From: Streptomyces sp. MUM 203J
Lineage (GTDB): Bacteria > Actinomycetota > Actinomycetes > Streptomycetales > Streptomycetaceae
Length of the DNA: 64,000 nucleotides
Assembly (NCBI RefSeq): GCF_022414595.1
Contig: NZ_JADWYO010000030.1
Location: 1-64,000, forward strand
Direction of reading: 5' to 3'
A program made the position numbers and the translations under genes. The notes beneath the pieces were generated by a model that was not told the DNA's origin, did no database searches, and was given only the letters and a program-made list of their open reading frames with translations. Position 1 is the stretch's first letter, and every line of letters starts with the position of its first letter. This document shows positions 18,416 to 27,305 of this stretch, piece by piece.

Positions 18416-18979
18416 ATGCGCTCGACCTCCGGCCCCGGCCCCGCCCGCACCAGCCCCCGCACCAGCACCGCCACCGGAGCCGGGTCCCACCCCGACGCCG
18501 TGGACGCGATCACCGACCAGTGGGCGGCCGTCCGACCGGATCTGGAGACCCTGCCCATGGCCGTCTTCGGCCGTGTGTACCGCCTCACCCAGACCGTGGG
18601 ATCCCGTATGCAGCAGGCCTACGCGCCCTACGGCATCTCGCGCGGCGAGTTCGACGTGCTGGGGACGCTGCGCCGCTCGGGGGAGCCGTACACCCTCTCG
18701 CCGCGCGAGCTGTCCGCGACGCTCATGCTGACGACGGGCGGGATGACCGGGCGGCTGGACAAACTGGAGCGCGCGGGGCTGCTGGCCCGCAGCCCGGACC
18801 CGCACGACCGGCGCGGGCTGAGGGTGACGCTCAGCAAGCGGGGGCTGGAGCTGGTGGACGAGGCGGTCACGGCCGGGCTCGCCGTCCAGCGGGAGGCCCT
18901 TGACGCGGGGCTGGACGAGGAGGAGGCCAGGCAACTGGCCGCCCTGCTGAGGAAGCTGCTGCTCGCCACGGGGGCGTGA
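18416..18979 (+). CDS. MarR-family transcriptional regulator
   Basis: A 187-aa winged-helix regulator. After a disordered N-terminal stretch (about 1-35), helix 1 (VFGRVYRLTQTVGSRMQQAY) is followed by the DNA-binding region with LSPRELSATLMLTTGGMTGRLDKLERAG as recognition helices and the wing DPHDRRGLRVTLSKRG, then the dimerisation helices. It is expected to sense a small ligand and control the divergent transporter through the 26-bp palindrome. ATG 18416 lacks a good Shine-Dalgarno; GTG 18386 in frame is the alternative. Convergent with the small membrane gene that follows. Confidence 0.85.
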   Translation: MRSTSGPGPARTSPRTSTATGAGSHPDAVDAITDQWAAVRPDLETLPMAVFGRVYRLTQTVGSRMQQAYAPYGISRGEFDVLGTLRRSGEPYTLSPRELSATLMLTTGGMTGRLDKLERAGLLARSPDPHDRRGLRVTLSKRGLELVDEAVTAGLAVQREALDAGLDEEEARQLAALLRKLLLATGA

Positions 18980-18988
18980 GAGCGCGAC

Positions 18989-19028
18989 AAGGCGCCACGC
19001 GGCGGGCGGTGGCCCGGCGCGCGGCGCC
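18989..19028. terminator. Possible bidirectional terminator
   Basis: Arms 18989-19000 and 19017-19028 pair at 11 of 12 positions between the convergent MarR and small membrane protein genes. Confidence 0.5.
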
Positions 19029-19050
19029 TGTCAGAAGGAGTGAGGTGGCG

Positions 19051-19293
19051 TCAGCCCTGCTGCTTCACGCGGTCCTTCGAGCGGTCCAGGACCATCACCG
19101 CGGCGGCGATGACCAGGAACAGCACGATCGGGGCCGCCACGAACAGGCCCAGCGTCTCACCGACGCTCAGGCCCGGGCCCGGGTCGTCGCCGTCGTCACG
19201 GGTCAGCGCGAGCGCGGGGGACGACATCAGCAGCATCATCAGCGTCGTACCGGTCGCGACGGCGCCGGTGCGCAGGGCGTTCTTCTTGTCCAC
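19051..19293 (-). CDS. Small membrane protein downstream of malQ
   Basis: An 80-aa protein starting at GTG (DKKNALRTGAVATGTTLMML). It has an N-terminal hydrophobic segment resembling an uncleaved or cleaved signal (TTLMMLLMSSPALALT), an acidic linker (DDGDDPGPG) and a C-terminal transmembrane helix (LGLFVAAPIVLFLVIAAAVM) followed by a basic tail. It starts 20 bases after the malQ stop on the same strand, so co-transcription is likely. I do not know its function. Confidence 0.7.
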   Translation of the reverse strand: MDKKNALRTGAVATGTTLMMLLMSSPALALTRDDGDDPGPGLSVGETLGLFVAAPIVLFLVIAAAVMVLDRSKDRVKQQG

Positions 19294-19313
19294 GGAGCAA
19301 ACGTAGCGAACGC

Positions 19314-21419
19314 CTAAACGCAGCGCGCGCCCGGGGGTGCCGTACGGGGCTCCGCGCGCTCCGGCCGCCCGGACAGCACCGCCATCAGCGCGCGCAGCCG
19401 GGGTGACGCGGCCAGCTCCTCCAGGGACATCGGGCGGCCGTCCGCCCCGGCGACCGGCAGCCGCCAGTTCGGGTACTGGTCCCAGGTGCCCGGCAGGTTC
19501 TGCGGGCGCCGGTCCCCCACCGCGTCCGGCAGCCACAGGCCGGTCATCCGCGCGGGCGTGCGCCGCAGGAAGCGGTACAGGGCCTGCACCTGTTCCTCCT
19601 CGTCCGCGCCCGGCCGCAGCAGGCCCAGCTCCCGCAGGTACGCGAGCCACTCGGCCACGTCCTCGGCCGCCTCCGCGCGCTCCTCGTCCAGTGGCCGCGC
19701 CAGCAGGCCGAGCCGGTGGCGGAGGTCCACGTGGTCGCCGGTGAGGCGGGCGGCCGTGGGCGGCAGGTCGTGGGTGGTGGCGGTCGCCACGCAGCCGGCC
19801 CGCCAGTCCCCGGGCGGCAGCGGGCGCCTTGTGCCCTCCCAGTCGCGCTCGAACCAGAGGACCGAGGTGCCGGAGACTCCGCGCCGCCGCAGGGTCTCCC
19901 GAACCCCCGGTTCGACCGTCCCGAGGTCCTCCCCGATGACGGCCGCGCCCGCCCGGTGCGCCTCCAGAGCCAGCACGGCGAGCATCGCCTCCGCGTCGTA
20001 CCGCACGTACGTCCCGTCCGTGGGCGGCAGCCCGGCGGGCACCCACCAGAGCCGGAACAGGCCCATGACGTGGTCGATGCGCAGGGCGCCCGCGTGCCGG
20101 AAGAGGGAGCCGAGCAGCTCCCTGTAGGGGGCGTAGCCGGAGGCGGCGAGCGCGTCGGGACGCCAGGGCGGCAGGCCCCAGTCCTGCCCGCGCGCGTTGA
20201 ACGCGTCCGGCGGGGCGCCCACGGACATCTCGCGTGCGTACGCCCCGGGCCGCGCCCATGCGTCGGCGCCGTCCGGATGGACGCCGACGGCGAGGTCGTG
20301 GACGACGCCGACGGCCATGCCGGCGTCCCGGGCCGCGCGGGCCGCGGCGGCGAGCTGCTGGTCGGTGAGCCAGGCCAGCCAGGTGTGGAAGGCGACGCGG
20401 TCGGCGAGCGCGGCAGCCGCGCGCGCGGTGGCGGCCGACCGGGGGTCGTGCAGGCCCTCGGGCCACTGGCTCCGGTCGGAGCCGTACCGGTCGACGAGTG
20501 CGCACCAGGTGGCGTGGTCCTCCAGGGCCCGCCCCTGGGCGGCACGGAAGTCTTCGAAGGCGGCCAGGCGGCCGGGGCCCAGGGGGACCCGGCGGACGAT
20601 CTCCAGGGCCTGCCGCTTGAGCACCCCGACCGCGTCCCGGTCGATCAGCTCGCCCTTGCGCAGGACGCCGTCGCGCAGTTCACCGGCGCGGGCGGCGAGT
20701 TCGTCGAGCGCGGCCCGGTCCGCACCGGTCACGTACGCGTACTCGGGGACGTCCTCCACACGCACGTGCACCGGGTCGGGGAAGCGGCGGGAGGAGGGGC
20801 GGTACGGGGAAGGGTCGGTGGGGGTACCGGGCACGGCCGCGTGCAGGGGGTTGACCTGCACGAAGCCGCAGCCGTGGGCACGGCCCGCCCAGTCGGTCAG
20901 CTCCCGCAGGTCCCCGAGGTCGCCCATGCCCCAGGAGCGGGCCGAGAGCAGGGAGTAGAGCTGGACCAGGATGCCGTGGCAGGGGGCGGACGGCTGCGGT
21001 ACGCGCGCGGGAGCGGCGATCAGTGTCGCCCGGGCCTCCTCCCGGTCGCCGGGGGCCCGCGCGGTCAGGGTGTGGACGCCCGGCGGGAGATCGGCCCAGG
21101 GGACGGGCGAGGTGACGGCGGTGCCGTCCTCCAGGGTGATCCGCAGGGCGGTCCCGGAGGGCAGGGCGGCGAGCGGGCGCGGGCGGCCGGACGGCTCGTC
21201 GCCCTGCCAGACGACCACGGTGGGCGGAAGGAGCCGCCGCGCCCGCACCTCCTCGGTGGCGGCCAGGGAGGCGCGGACCGCCTCGGGCGTGCTCGCGTCG
21301 ACGTCCAGGGCCCCCAGGACGGCGGCCACGGTGCCGTCGGGCACCGGGACCGTGACCCCCGGGGACGGCGAGTAGGCGGTGGCGACTCCGTGCAGAGCGG
21401 CGAGCCGGGCGAGGGTCAT
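19314..21419 (-). CDS. malQ: 4-alpha-glucanotransferase (amylomaltase)
   Basis: A 701-aa GH77 enzyme transferring alpha-1,4-glucan segments between maltodextrins in the cytoplasm, feeding glycogen or trehalose metabolism. GH77 landmarks are SLLSARSWGMGDLGDL, VNPLHA, RIDHVMGLFRLWWVP with the nucleophile region, and IGEDLGTVEPGVRETL with the acid/base. The extra N-terminal domain of about 160 residues is usual in actinobacterial MalQ. ATG 21419 has GGAG 7 bases upstream. Likely first gene of a short unit with the small membrane protein. Confidence 0.95.
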   Translation of the reverse strand: MTLARLAALHGVATAYSPSPGVTVPVPDGTVAAVLGALDVDASTPEAVRASLAATEEVRARRLLPPTVVVWQGDEPSGRPRPLAALPSGTALRITLEDGTAVTSPVPWADLPPGVHTLTARAPGDREEARATLIAAPARVPQPSAPCHGILVQLYSLLSARSWGMGDLGDLRELTDWAGRAHGCGFVQVNPLHAAVPGTPTDPSPYRPSSRRFPDPVHVRVEDVPEYAYVTGADRAALDELAARAGELRDGVLRKGELIDRDAVGVLKRQALEIVRRVPLGPGRLAAFEDFRAAQGRALEDHATWCALVDRYGSDRSQWPEGLHDPRSAATARAAAALADRVAFHTWLAWLTDQQLAAAARAARDAGMAVGVVHDLAVGVHPDGADAWARPGAYAREMSVGAPPDAFNARGQDWGLPPWRPDALAASGYAPYRELLGSLFRHAGALRIDHVMGLFRLWWVPAGLPPTDGTYVRYDAEAMLAVLALEAHRAGAAVIGEDLGTVEPGVRETLRRRGVSGTSVLWFERDWEGTRRPLPPGDWRAGCVATATTHDLPPTAARLTGDHVDLRHRLGLLARPLDEERAEAAEDVAEWLAYLRELGLLRPGADEEEQVQALYRFLRRTPARMTGLWLPDAVGDRRPQNLPGTWDQYPNWRLPVAGADGRPMSLEELAASPRLRALMAVLSGRPERAEPRTAPPGARCV

Positions 21420-21505
21420 GCGGGGGCTCCTGGTCCTGGGAGGGGCTCAGTGGCGCGATCAGGTCGGTGGCCGGCTGAGCTGGGAGGAATCGACCCGCAT
21501 GTGGC

Positions 21506-21844
21506 TCAGGTGGGTGGGAACTCCAGCCCGTCGGCGGTTCCGCGGGAGGTCGGCTCGCTGGTCAGGGGGGCGGCGTCGGCCAGCGGCGGCTCGCTGGTCA
21601 GGGGCGCCGCGTTCGCCAGCGGCGGCTCGCTGGTGAGCGGCGGGGCGTAGTACTGGGCGGCGGAGGTGGAGGCGGGCCGGGCGGGAAGCCGGGTGACGGG
21701 CGGGGCGGAGAGCTGCGGGGGGATCGGCGTGCGGTGGTGCGCGGCGCGGGACGTGCGGGCCCGGTTGTCACAGGCGCGGTCGGAGGGGGCTCCGTGGGCC
21801 TGTTTGGAGAGGGCGGAGAGCAGCAGCTGAGCGGACGTGGCCAT
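21506..21844 (-). CDS. Small Pro-rich hypothetical protein with internal repeats
   Basis: A 112-aa protein (ATSAQLLLSALSKQAHG at the N-terminus) without recognisable domains. The C-terminal half is low-complexity with 12-residue repeats beginning LTSEPPLA, encoded by a 36-bp tandem repeat at 21551-21640. GGGAGACC precedes ATG 21844. It has no signal peptide. Codon bias fits a real gene, but I see nothing that assigns a function; it may be disordered. Confidence 0.6.
   Translation of the reverse strand: MATSAQLLLSALSKQAHGAPSDRACDNRARTSRAAHHRTPIPPQLSAPPVTRLPARPASTSAAQYYAPPLTSEPPLANAAPLTSEPPLADAAPLTSEPTSRGTADGLEFPPT
21551..21640. repeat. 36-bp tandem repeat, 2.5 copies, in coding sequence
   Basis: Units 21551-21586 and 21587-21622 differ at a few bases; a half unit continues to 21640. 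Each starts CGGCTCGCTGGT on the plus strand. The length keeps the reading frame, so copy number could vary without a frameshift. Confidence 0.85.
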
Positions 21845-22145
21845 GGTGGTCTCCCTGTGCGGTGGAAGGGCGGACCACAGCAGCCCTACCCAGCACACGC
21901 CGGAGCATCCGCGAAATGTGATTGCCGTCACATCGCGGTGGCGGGTATGTGCTCCCCGCCGCACCGAGAGCTGAACGGTTCTGCGACGTCACAGCCTGAC
22001 CCGTGTGCAAATACGACACATCGACCATGCACATTGACACCTTCAGCGAGGGGGTGGTGGGCTCGAACCACCGGTACGAGCACCTGTACGGCCTGCCCAC
22101 CGGCCAAGCTACCCACAGAACCACGCAGTACGAGGGGAGACGCGC
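21845..22145. other. Intergenic region between divergent genes
   Basis: No gene found. The interval holds the promoters of the Pro-rich small protein (leftward) and the GH84 gene (rightward), and a degenerate tRNA-like stretch at about 22042-22117 described separately. Confidence 0.7.
22042..22117 (-). other. Degenerate tRNA-like element
   Basis: On the minus strand a canonical T arm (GGTGG, loop TTCGAGC, CCACC) is preceded by a D-arm-like stem (GCTT with AGGC) whose loop holds GG and whose upstream base is T as at position 8. The acceptor stem pairs poorly, the anticodon arm needs an 8-base loop and has no T33, and there is no variable loop. It is therefore not a working tRNA; it may be a decayed tRNA, an old integration scar or chance. 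Confidence 0.35.
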
Positions 22146-25100
22146 GTGCAGCTCGCGCAGTTCGGGCGCGGCAGGCGGACCGCGACCGCCATCGCGGTCG
22201 CGGTGATCGGCGGTCTCCTGGGCGGCGCCCCCGGTGTACTGGCCGCGCCGGGGGACCCGTCCGACCCGTCGGCGCCCACGAGCGCGCGGCCCGGGCAGGA
22301 CGCGGAGGCCGGAACCCCGCCGGTGTGGCCACGCCCGCAGTCCATGCGGAGCGTTCCGGAGGCCGCCGTACGGCTCGGTGACACCGTGTCGGTGGTCGCG
22401 GCGCCGGACGCCCATCCGTATGCGCTCACGTCGCTGGAGGAAGCGCTGCGGGCGGCGGGCGTGCGGGAGGTGCGCCGGGACGGCGGTCTCGTGGACGGCG
22501 GGTCCGGCCCGGGCGCGGTGGTGTTGATGGGCGGCACCGGCGCGCAGGCCGCCCTGCGCGCCCTGCGAGCGCCCGAGCGCGGTGACCTGCCCACCGGCGG
22601 CTACCGGCTCGCGACCGGCCGGTACGAGGGCCGGGACGTCATCGCGGTCGACGGAACGGGCCGGGACGGCCTCTTCCACGCGGTGCAGACACTGCGTCAG
22701 CTCATCACCGGGGAGCGGCTCGTTCCCGGTGTGCAGGTGCGGGACTGGCCGGGCACGGCGGTCCGGGGGCTGACGGAAGGCTTCTACGGGCGGCCTTGGA
22801 GCCATCAGCAGCGGCTCGCGCAGCTGGACTTCATGGCCCGCACCAAACAGAACCGGTACATGTACGCACCCGGTGACGACCCGTACCGGCAGGCGCGCTG
22901 GCGCGAGCCGTACCCGGCGCCGCAGCGCGCCGCGTTCCGGGAGCTGGCCGAGCGGGCGAAGCGCGCCCACATCACGCTGGCCTGGGCGATCGCGCCCGCG
23001 CAGTCGATGTGCCTGGCGTCGCCGGACGACATGCGGGCACTGAAGCGGAAGATCGACGCCATGTACGCGCTGGGTGTGCGCGCGTTCCAGATCCAGTTCC
23101 AGGACGCGAGCTACGACGAGTGGCACTGCGCGCAGGACGTGGACACCTACGGGCGCGGCCCCGAGGCGGCGGCGACGGCGCACGCGCGGGCGGCGAGCGA
23201 ACTGGCCCGCCATCTGGCGGAGCGGTACCCGGACGCGGAGCCTCTGTCGCTGATGCCCACGGAGTACTACCAGGACGGCGCCACCGACTACCGGACCGCG
23301 CTCGCCGGAGCCCTCGACGCGCGGGTGCAGGTGGCCTGGACCGGTGTCGGCGTCGTGCCGCGCACCATCACGGGGCGGGAACTGCGGGGTGCGCGGGAGG
23401 CGTTCGCGCACCGGCCCCTGGTGACCATGGACAACTACCCGGTCAACGACTACGCGCAGGACCGGATCTTCCTGGGCCCGTACACCGGGCGGGAGCCGGC
23501 CGTCGCGGCCGGTTCGGCGGCACTGCTGGCGAACGCGATGGAGCAGGCGTCGGCGTCGCGGATCCCGCTGTTCACGGCGGCCGACTACGCGTGGAACCCG
23601 CGCGGCTACCGGCCCGGCGAGTCGTGGGAGGCGGCGCTGGACGACCTGGCGGACGGCGACCCGAAGGCACGGGCGGCGCTGAAGGCGCTGGCCGGGAACG
23701 CCGCGTCCTCCCTGCTGGACCAGCACGGGGAGTCGGCGTATCTGCGGCCCGTGCTCGACGCGTTCTGGCGGACGCGGACCACCGCCGGGGTGCCCGCGGC
23801 GGTGCGGGACCGGGCGGCCGCGGAGCTGCGGGCGGCGTTCACCGTGATGCGGGAGGCGCCGGACGCCCTGGCGGGCACCGCGGAGGGGCGGCTGGACGAC
23901 GAGGTACGGCCCTGGCTGGAGCAGCTCTCCCGGTACGGGCGGGCGGGCGAGACCGCGGTCGACATGCTCCAGGCCCAGGCGCACGGCGACGGCGCGGCGG
24001 CCTGGCGGGCCCAGCTGTCCCTGGAGCCGCAGCGCACGGCCCTGCGCGCGGGCCAGGCGACGGTCGGCAAGGACGTGCTGGACGCGTTCCTGGACCGGGC
24101 GGGGAAGGAGTCCGCGGCATGGACCGGCACGGCGCGCAAGACCGGGGGCGAGGCGCACCGGTCGGGTGACGCGTACACGCTGGAGCTGGGGCGGACGCGG
24201 GTGGTCGAGGCGGTGACGGTGCTGGCGGAGCCGGACTCCGGTGGAGGGACCGGGGCGGGTGCCGGGGCCGGGTCCGGCGGTTCGGCCGGCGGCGCGGTCG
24301 AGGTGCGCGTGCCGGGTGAGGGCTGGCGGCCCGTGGGCGCGTTGTCGCCGTCGGGGTTCACTCAGGTCCCGGTCGGCCGGGTGCGGGCGGACGCACTGCG
24401 GGTCGTCCGGGAGGGCGGCGGCAGGGCCGTACCCGTACGGGCACTGGCCCCGTGGTTCGCGGACGAGCCCGTGGCGGTGCTCGAACTGCGCCAGGGCGAG
24501 GTGGACGCGGAGATCGGCGGCGCCGCGCAGCGGGTGGACGCGGTGGTGGCCGCGCGGCGGCCGAGCGCCGTGCGCGGAGCGCTCACGGCGCGCGCGCCCG
24601 AGGGGGTGCGGGTGGAGGTGCCGAAGGAGACGACTGTGCCGCGCGGTACCGCCACGTCGATACCGGTGACGGTGACCGTGCCCGAGGGCACGGAGGCGGG
24701 CGCGTACCAGGTCCCGCTGACCTTCGCGGGCGAACGCCGTGTGCTGACCGTCCGGGCCTTCCCCAAGACGGGCGGCCCGGACCTGGCCAGGACCGGCAGC
24801 GCCTCCTCGTCCGGCGACGAGACGCCCGACTTCCCCGCGGGTGCGGCGCTGGACGGCGACGCGGAGACCCGCTGGTCGTCGCCGCCGGAGGAGACGGCGT
24901 GGTGGCAGGTCGAGCTGGCGCGGCCCGCGCGGGTCGGGCAGGTCGTCCTGCACTGGCAGGAGGCGTACGCGACGCGGTACCGGGTGCAGGTGTCGACGGA
25001 CGGGCGCGTCTGGCGCACCGCCGCGACCGTCCGCGACGGGCGCGGGGGCCGCGAGTCCGTCCGCCTGGACGCCACGGCCCGCTACGTCCGCGTCCAGCTG

Positions 25101-25166
25101 GACAAGCGCGCCACGGAGTACGGCTACTCCCTGTACGCGGCCGAGGTCTTCGCGGTCCTGCCGTAG
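22146..25166 (+). CDS. Secreted GH84-type beta-N-acetylglucosaminidase with C-terminal F5/8 (CBM32-like) domain
   Basis: A 1006-aa exported glycosidase. After a signal peptide (RTATAIAVAVIGGLLGG, cleavage near VLAAPG) comes a GH20b-like domain (about 50-205), the GH84 barrel starting at RGLTEGFYGRPWS, a helical region, a NEW3-like beta domain (about 810-875) and a discoidin domain (about 880-1003) ending ATEYGYSLYAAEVF. GH84 enzymes remove terminal beta-GlcNAc with two adjacent aspartates; here that site reads F-Q319-D320, so one is Gln. GTG 22146 has GGGGAG 9 bases upstream. Probably acts on extracellular amino-sugar polymers. Confidence 0.85.
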   Translation: MQLAQFGRGRRTATAIAVAVIGGLLGGAPGVLAAPGDPSDPSAPTSARPGQDAEAGTPPVWPRPQSMRSVPEAAVRLGDTVSVVAAPDAHPYALTSLEEALRAAGVREVRRDGGLVDGGSGPGAVVLMGGTGAQAALRALRAPERGDLPTGGYRLATGRYEGRDVIAVDGTGRDGLFHAVQTLRQLITGERLVPGVQVRDWPGTAVRGLTEGFYGRPWSHQQRLAQLDFMARTKQNRYMYAPGDDPYRQARWREPYPAPQRAAFRELAERAKRAHITLAWAIAPAQSMCLASPDDMRALKRKIDAMYALGVRAFQIQFQDASYDEWHCAQDVDTYGRGPEAAATAHARAASELARHLAERYPDAEPLSLMPTEYYQDGATDYRTALAGALDARVQVAWTGVGVVPRTITGRELRGAREAFAHRPLVTMDNYPVNDYAQDRIFLGPYTGREPAVAAGSAALLANAMEQASASRIPLFTAADYAWNPRGYRPGESWEAALDDLADGDPKARAALKALAGNAASSLLDQHGESAYLRPVLDAFWRTRTTAGVPAAVRDRAAAELRAAFTVMREAPDALAGTAEGRLDDEVRPWLEQLSRYGRAGETAVDMLQAQAHGDGAAAWRAQLSLEPQRTALRAGQATVGKDVLDAFLDRAGKESAAWTGTARKTGGEAHRSGDAYTLELGRTRVVEAVTVLAEPDSGGGTGAGAGAGSGGSAGGAVEVRVPGEGWRPVGALSPSGFTQVPVGRVRADALRVVREGGGRAVPVRALAPWFADEPVAVLELRQGEVDAEIGGAAQRVDAVVAARRPSAVRGALTARAPEGVRVEVPKETTVPRGTATSIPVTVTVPEGTEAGAYQVPLTFAGERRVLTVRAFPKTGGPDLARTGSASSSGDETPDFPAGAALDGDAETRWSSPPEETAWWQVELARPARVGQVVLHWQEAYATRYRVQVSTDGRVWRTAATVRDGRGGRESVRLDATARYVRVQLDKRATEYGYSLYAAEVFAVLP

Positions 25167-25175
25167 GGACCGGGA

Positions 25176-25201
25176 CGCCCGGGAGCACACCCTCCCGGGC
25201 G
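25176..25201. terminator. Terminator after GH84 gene
   Basis: A perfect 10-bp stem (25176-25185 with 25192-25201) with a 6-base loop, between the convergent GH84 and HNH genes. Confidence 0.75.
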
Positions 25202-25266
25202 GGTGCACGGCTGCCGCCCGGCGGTTCGTCCCGGCTCGGCGGCCCCGGAAACGGCTGGGCCCGGGT

Positions 25267-25803
25267 CTAGGCGGAGACGCCGTCGATCCGGGCCATCGCA
25301 TCGTCCGCGCCGTACGGCTGCAGGTAGGGCAGCCAGCGCGGGTCCCTATGCCCGGTGCCGATGATCCGCCAGGCCAGCCCCGTCGGCGGCGCCGGTGGCT
25401 GATGCAGCCTCCAGCCCAGCTCCCGGAGGTGCCGGTCGGCCTTCACATGGTTGCAGCGACGGCACGCCGCGACCACGTTGTCCCAGGTGTGCTTGCCGCC
25501 CCGGCTGCGCGGGATGACGTGGTCGACGCTGGTTGCGACGCCACCGCAGTACATGCACCGCCCGCCGTCACGGGCGAACAGTGCCTTACGGGTAAGAGGA
25601 ACGGGCCCCCGGTAAGGGACCCGCACGAACCGCTTCAGCCGCACGACACTCGGTGCGGCGACGGCTCGGGTCGCGCTGTGCATGAAGGCGCCGGACTCCT
25701 CAAGGCACACGGCCTTGTTCTCCAGGACGAGCACGAGCGCGCGGCGGAGCGGTACGACGCCGAGGGGCTCGTACGACGCGTTGAGGACCAGGACGTGCGG
25801 CAC
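25267..25803 (-). CDS. HNH endonuclease family protein
   Basis: A 178-aa protein with an N-terminal strand region (PHVLVLNASYEPLGVVPL) and an HNH core: CMYCGG, SVDHVIPRSRGGKHTWDN and ACRRCNHVKADR, giving the two zinc CxxC pairs and the H-N-H active site. This group is conserved in actinobacteria, where its DNA role is unknown; it is not next to restriction or phage genes. GTG 25803 is chosen for GGAGG 5 bases upstream, removing 45 codons from the longest frame. Divergent from the MscS gene; the 255 bp between contain only promoters. Confidence 0.85.
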   Translation of the reverse strand: MPHVLVLNASYEPLGVVPLRRALVLVLENKAVCLEESGAFMHSATRAVAAPSVVRLKRFVRVPYRGPVPLTRKALFARDGGRCMYCGGVATSVDHVIPRSRGGKHTWDNVVAACRRCNHVKADRHLRELGWRLHQPPAPPTGLAWRIIGTGHRDPRWLPYLQPYGADDAMARIDGVSA

Positions 25804-26058
25804 GGATGCCTCCTTGTACGCCGGCGGCGCGTGGCTCGCGCCGGGACGATCTGCTCTCAGTCTCTCCTCATGCCTGGTCGAAGCGCCACCACGTACGGGT
25901 AACGGGCTCGGAGTGTTTTCGACCACACCGAGTGTCATCCCCCGGAGCGGCCGGAAACTCCCTCGAACGGACGGGCGGATCGGACGCGGCGGCGATACGG
26001 GCTACTCCGGGCCGTTAGATTGTTGTGACCCGCCCGTGATGCCAGGAGGTTCCGCGTC

Positions 26059-27150
26059 GTGCTCTGGTCGGCCCCGCCATCCGCTGATCCCACCGACCCC
26101 GCCACCCAGCCGCCTCCGGTCTCGCTGGACGAAGCCGCACGTCAGGCCGGTGAGGCCGCCGGGTGGGTGGAGGAGAACTGGCCCACCTGGGTCGGAATCG
26201 GCCTGCGGATCGTCCTGATCCTGACGATCGCCTTCACCCTCCGGTTCGTCATACGCCGGGCCCTGACCAAGCTCATAGACCGGATGAACCGCGGCTCCGA
26301 CCAGGCCGTGCAGGGCCGGGCGCTCGGCGGGCTCCTGGTGAACGCCGAGCGCCGCCGCCAGCGTTCCGAGGCGATCGGCTCGGTGCTCCGTTCCGTCACC
26401 TCGTTCCTGATCATGGGCACGGCCGCGCTGATGATCCTCGGCGCGTTCAAGATCGACCTCGCCCCGCTGCTGGCCTCGGCCGGTGTGGCCGGCGTCGCGA
26501 TCGGCTTCGGCGCGCGGAACCTGGTGACGGACTTCCTCTCCGGCGTCTTCATGATCCTGGAGGACCAGTACGGCGTCGGGGACAGCATCGACGTCGGTTC
26601 GGCCTCCGGCGAGGTCGTCGAGGTGGGCCTGCGGGTGACGAAGCTGCGCGGCACGGACGGGGAGATCTGGTACGTCCGCAACGGCGAGATCAAGCGCGTC
26701 GGCAACATGAGCCAGGGCTGGGCCACCGCCTCCGTGGACGTCACGGTCCGGCCCTCGGAGGATCTGGACCATCTGCGGAAGGTGATCGGCGAGGTCGGGG
26801 AGGCCCTCGCCGAGGAGGAGCCGTGGAACGAGCGGCTGTGGGGTCCGGTGGAGGTGCTGGGCCTGACCGAGGTCCTGCTGGACTCCATGACGCTGCGGCT
26901 CTCCGTGAAGACCATGCCGGGCAAGGCGCTCGGGGTGGAGCGGGAGCTGCGGTGGCGCGTGAAGCGGGCGTTCGACGCGGCGGGCGTCCGGATCGTCGGC
27001 GGCTCGGCGCAGGCCGCCGGGGACGAGCCGGCCAAGGACCCGACGGCCGGGATGGCCGCGCCCTCCGCGTTCGCCGCGCCGAACTCGCCGCAGACGCTGG
27101 CGACCAACCCGATACCGCACCAGCCGGGGCCCTCGCTGACCAAGCACTGA
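26059..27150 (+). CDS. MscS-family mechanosensitive ion channel
   Basis: A 363-aa membrane channel thought to open on membrane tension and release solutes on osmotic downshock. Hydrophobic segments lie at about 45-70, 112-130 and 135-155, the last being the pore helix (LLASAGVAGVAIGFGARNLV) followed by the beta domain (GDSIDVGSASGEVVEVGLRV) and C-terminal alpha/beta domain. The tail after residue 315 is Pro/Ala-rich and cytoplasmic. GTG 26059 has AGGAGG (26044-26049) upstream. A terminator follows. Confidence 0.92.
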   Translation: MLWSAPPSADPTDPATQPPPVSLDEAARQAGEAAGWVEENWPTWVGIGLRIVLILTIAFTLRFVIRRALTKLIDRMNRGSDQAVQGRALGGLLVNAERRRQRSEAIGSVLRSVTSFLIMGTAALMILGAFKIDLAPLLASAGVAGVAIGFGARNLVTDFLSGVFMILEDQYGVGDSIDVGSASGEVVEVGLRVTKLRGTDGEIWYVRNGEIKRVGNMSQGWATASVDVTVRPSEDLDHLRKVIGEVGEALAEEEPWNERLWGPVEVLGLTEVLLDSMTLRLSVKTMPGKALGVERELRWRVKRAFDAAGVRIVGGSAQAAGDEPAKDPTAGMAAPSAFAAPNSPQTLATNPIPHQPGPSLTKH

Positions 27151-27162
27151 CGGCGGCGTACC

Positions 27163-27197
27163 GCTCCCGCCCGCCCCGGCCGCCACCGGGCGGGAGC
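27163..27197 (+). terminator. Terminator after MscS gene
   Basis: A perfect 11-bp stem (27163-27173 with 27187-27197) around a 13-base loop, 12 bp after the stop codon. Confidence 0.65.
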
Positions 27198-27225
27198 GAC
27201 CCGATGGCCTCGGCCTGCTGACACG

Positions 27226-27241
27226 AGAGGTCTAGACCTGG
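27226..27241. promoter_or_regulatory. Candidate DasR-responsive element (dre)
   Basis: The core AGGTCTAGACCT (27228-27239) is a perfect 12-bp palindrome and contains GGTCTAGACC, the heart of the known dre consensus ACTGGTCTAGACCAGT bound by the GntR regulator DasR, which is released by amino-sugar phosphates. It lies 66 bp before the GH4/amino-sugar kinase pair, in the usual place for repression of amino-sugar catabolic genes. Confidence 0.75.
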
Positions 27242-27305
27242 TTACGTATGCGGGTACACGCAACACGGACGCACCAGGTGACTCGTGAGTGGAGGGGTAC
27301 GGCAT

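Noticed and set aside
22003..22206. Short plus-strand frame MHIDTFSEGVVGSNHRYEHL
   Set aside because: It covers the tRNA-like element and the start of the GH84 gene, with no homology or Shine-Dalgarno.
21768..25301. Minus-strand 1177-codon frame opposite the GH84 gene
   Set aside because: Shadow of the real gene, running through the tRNA-like stretch and the intergenic region.
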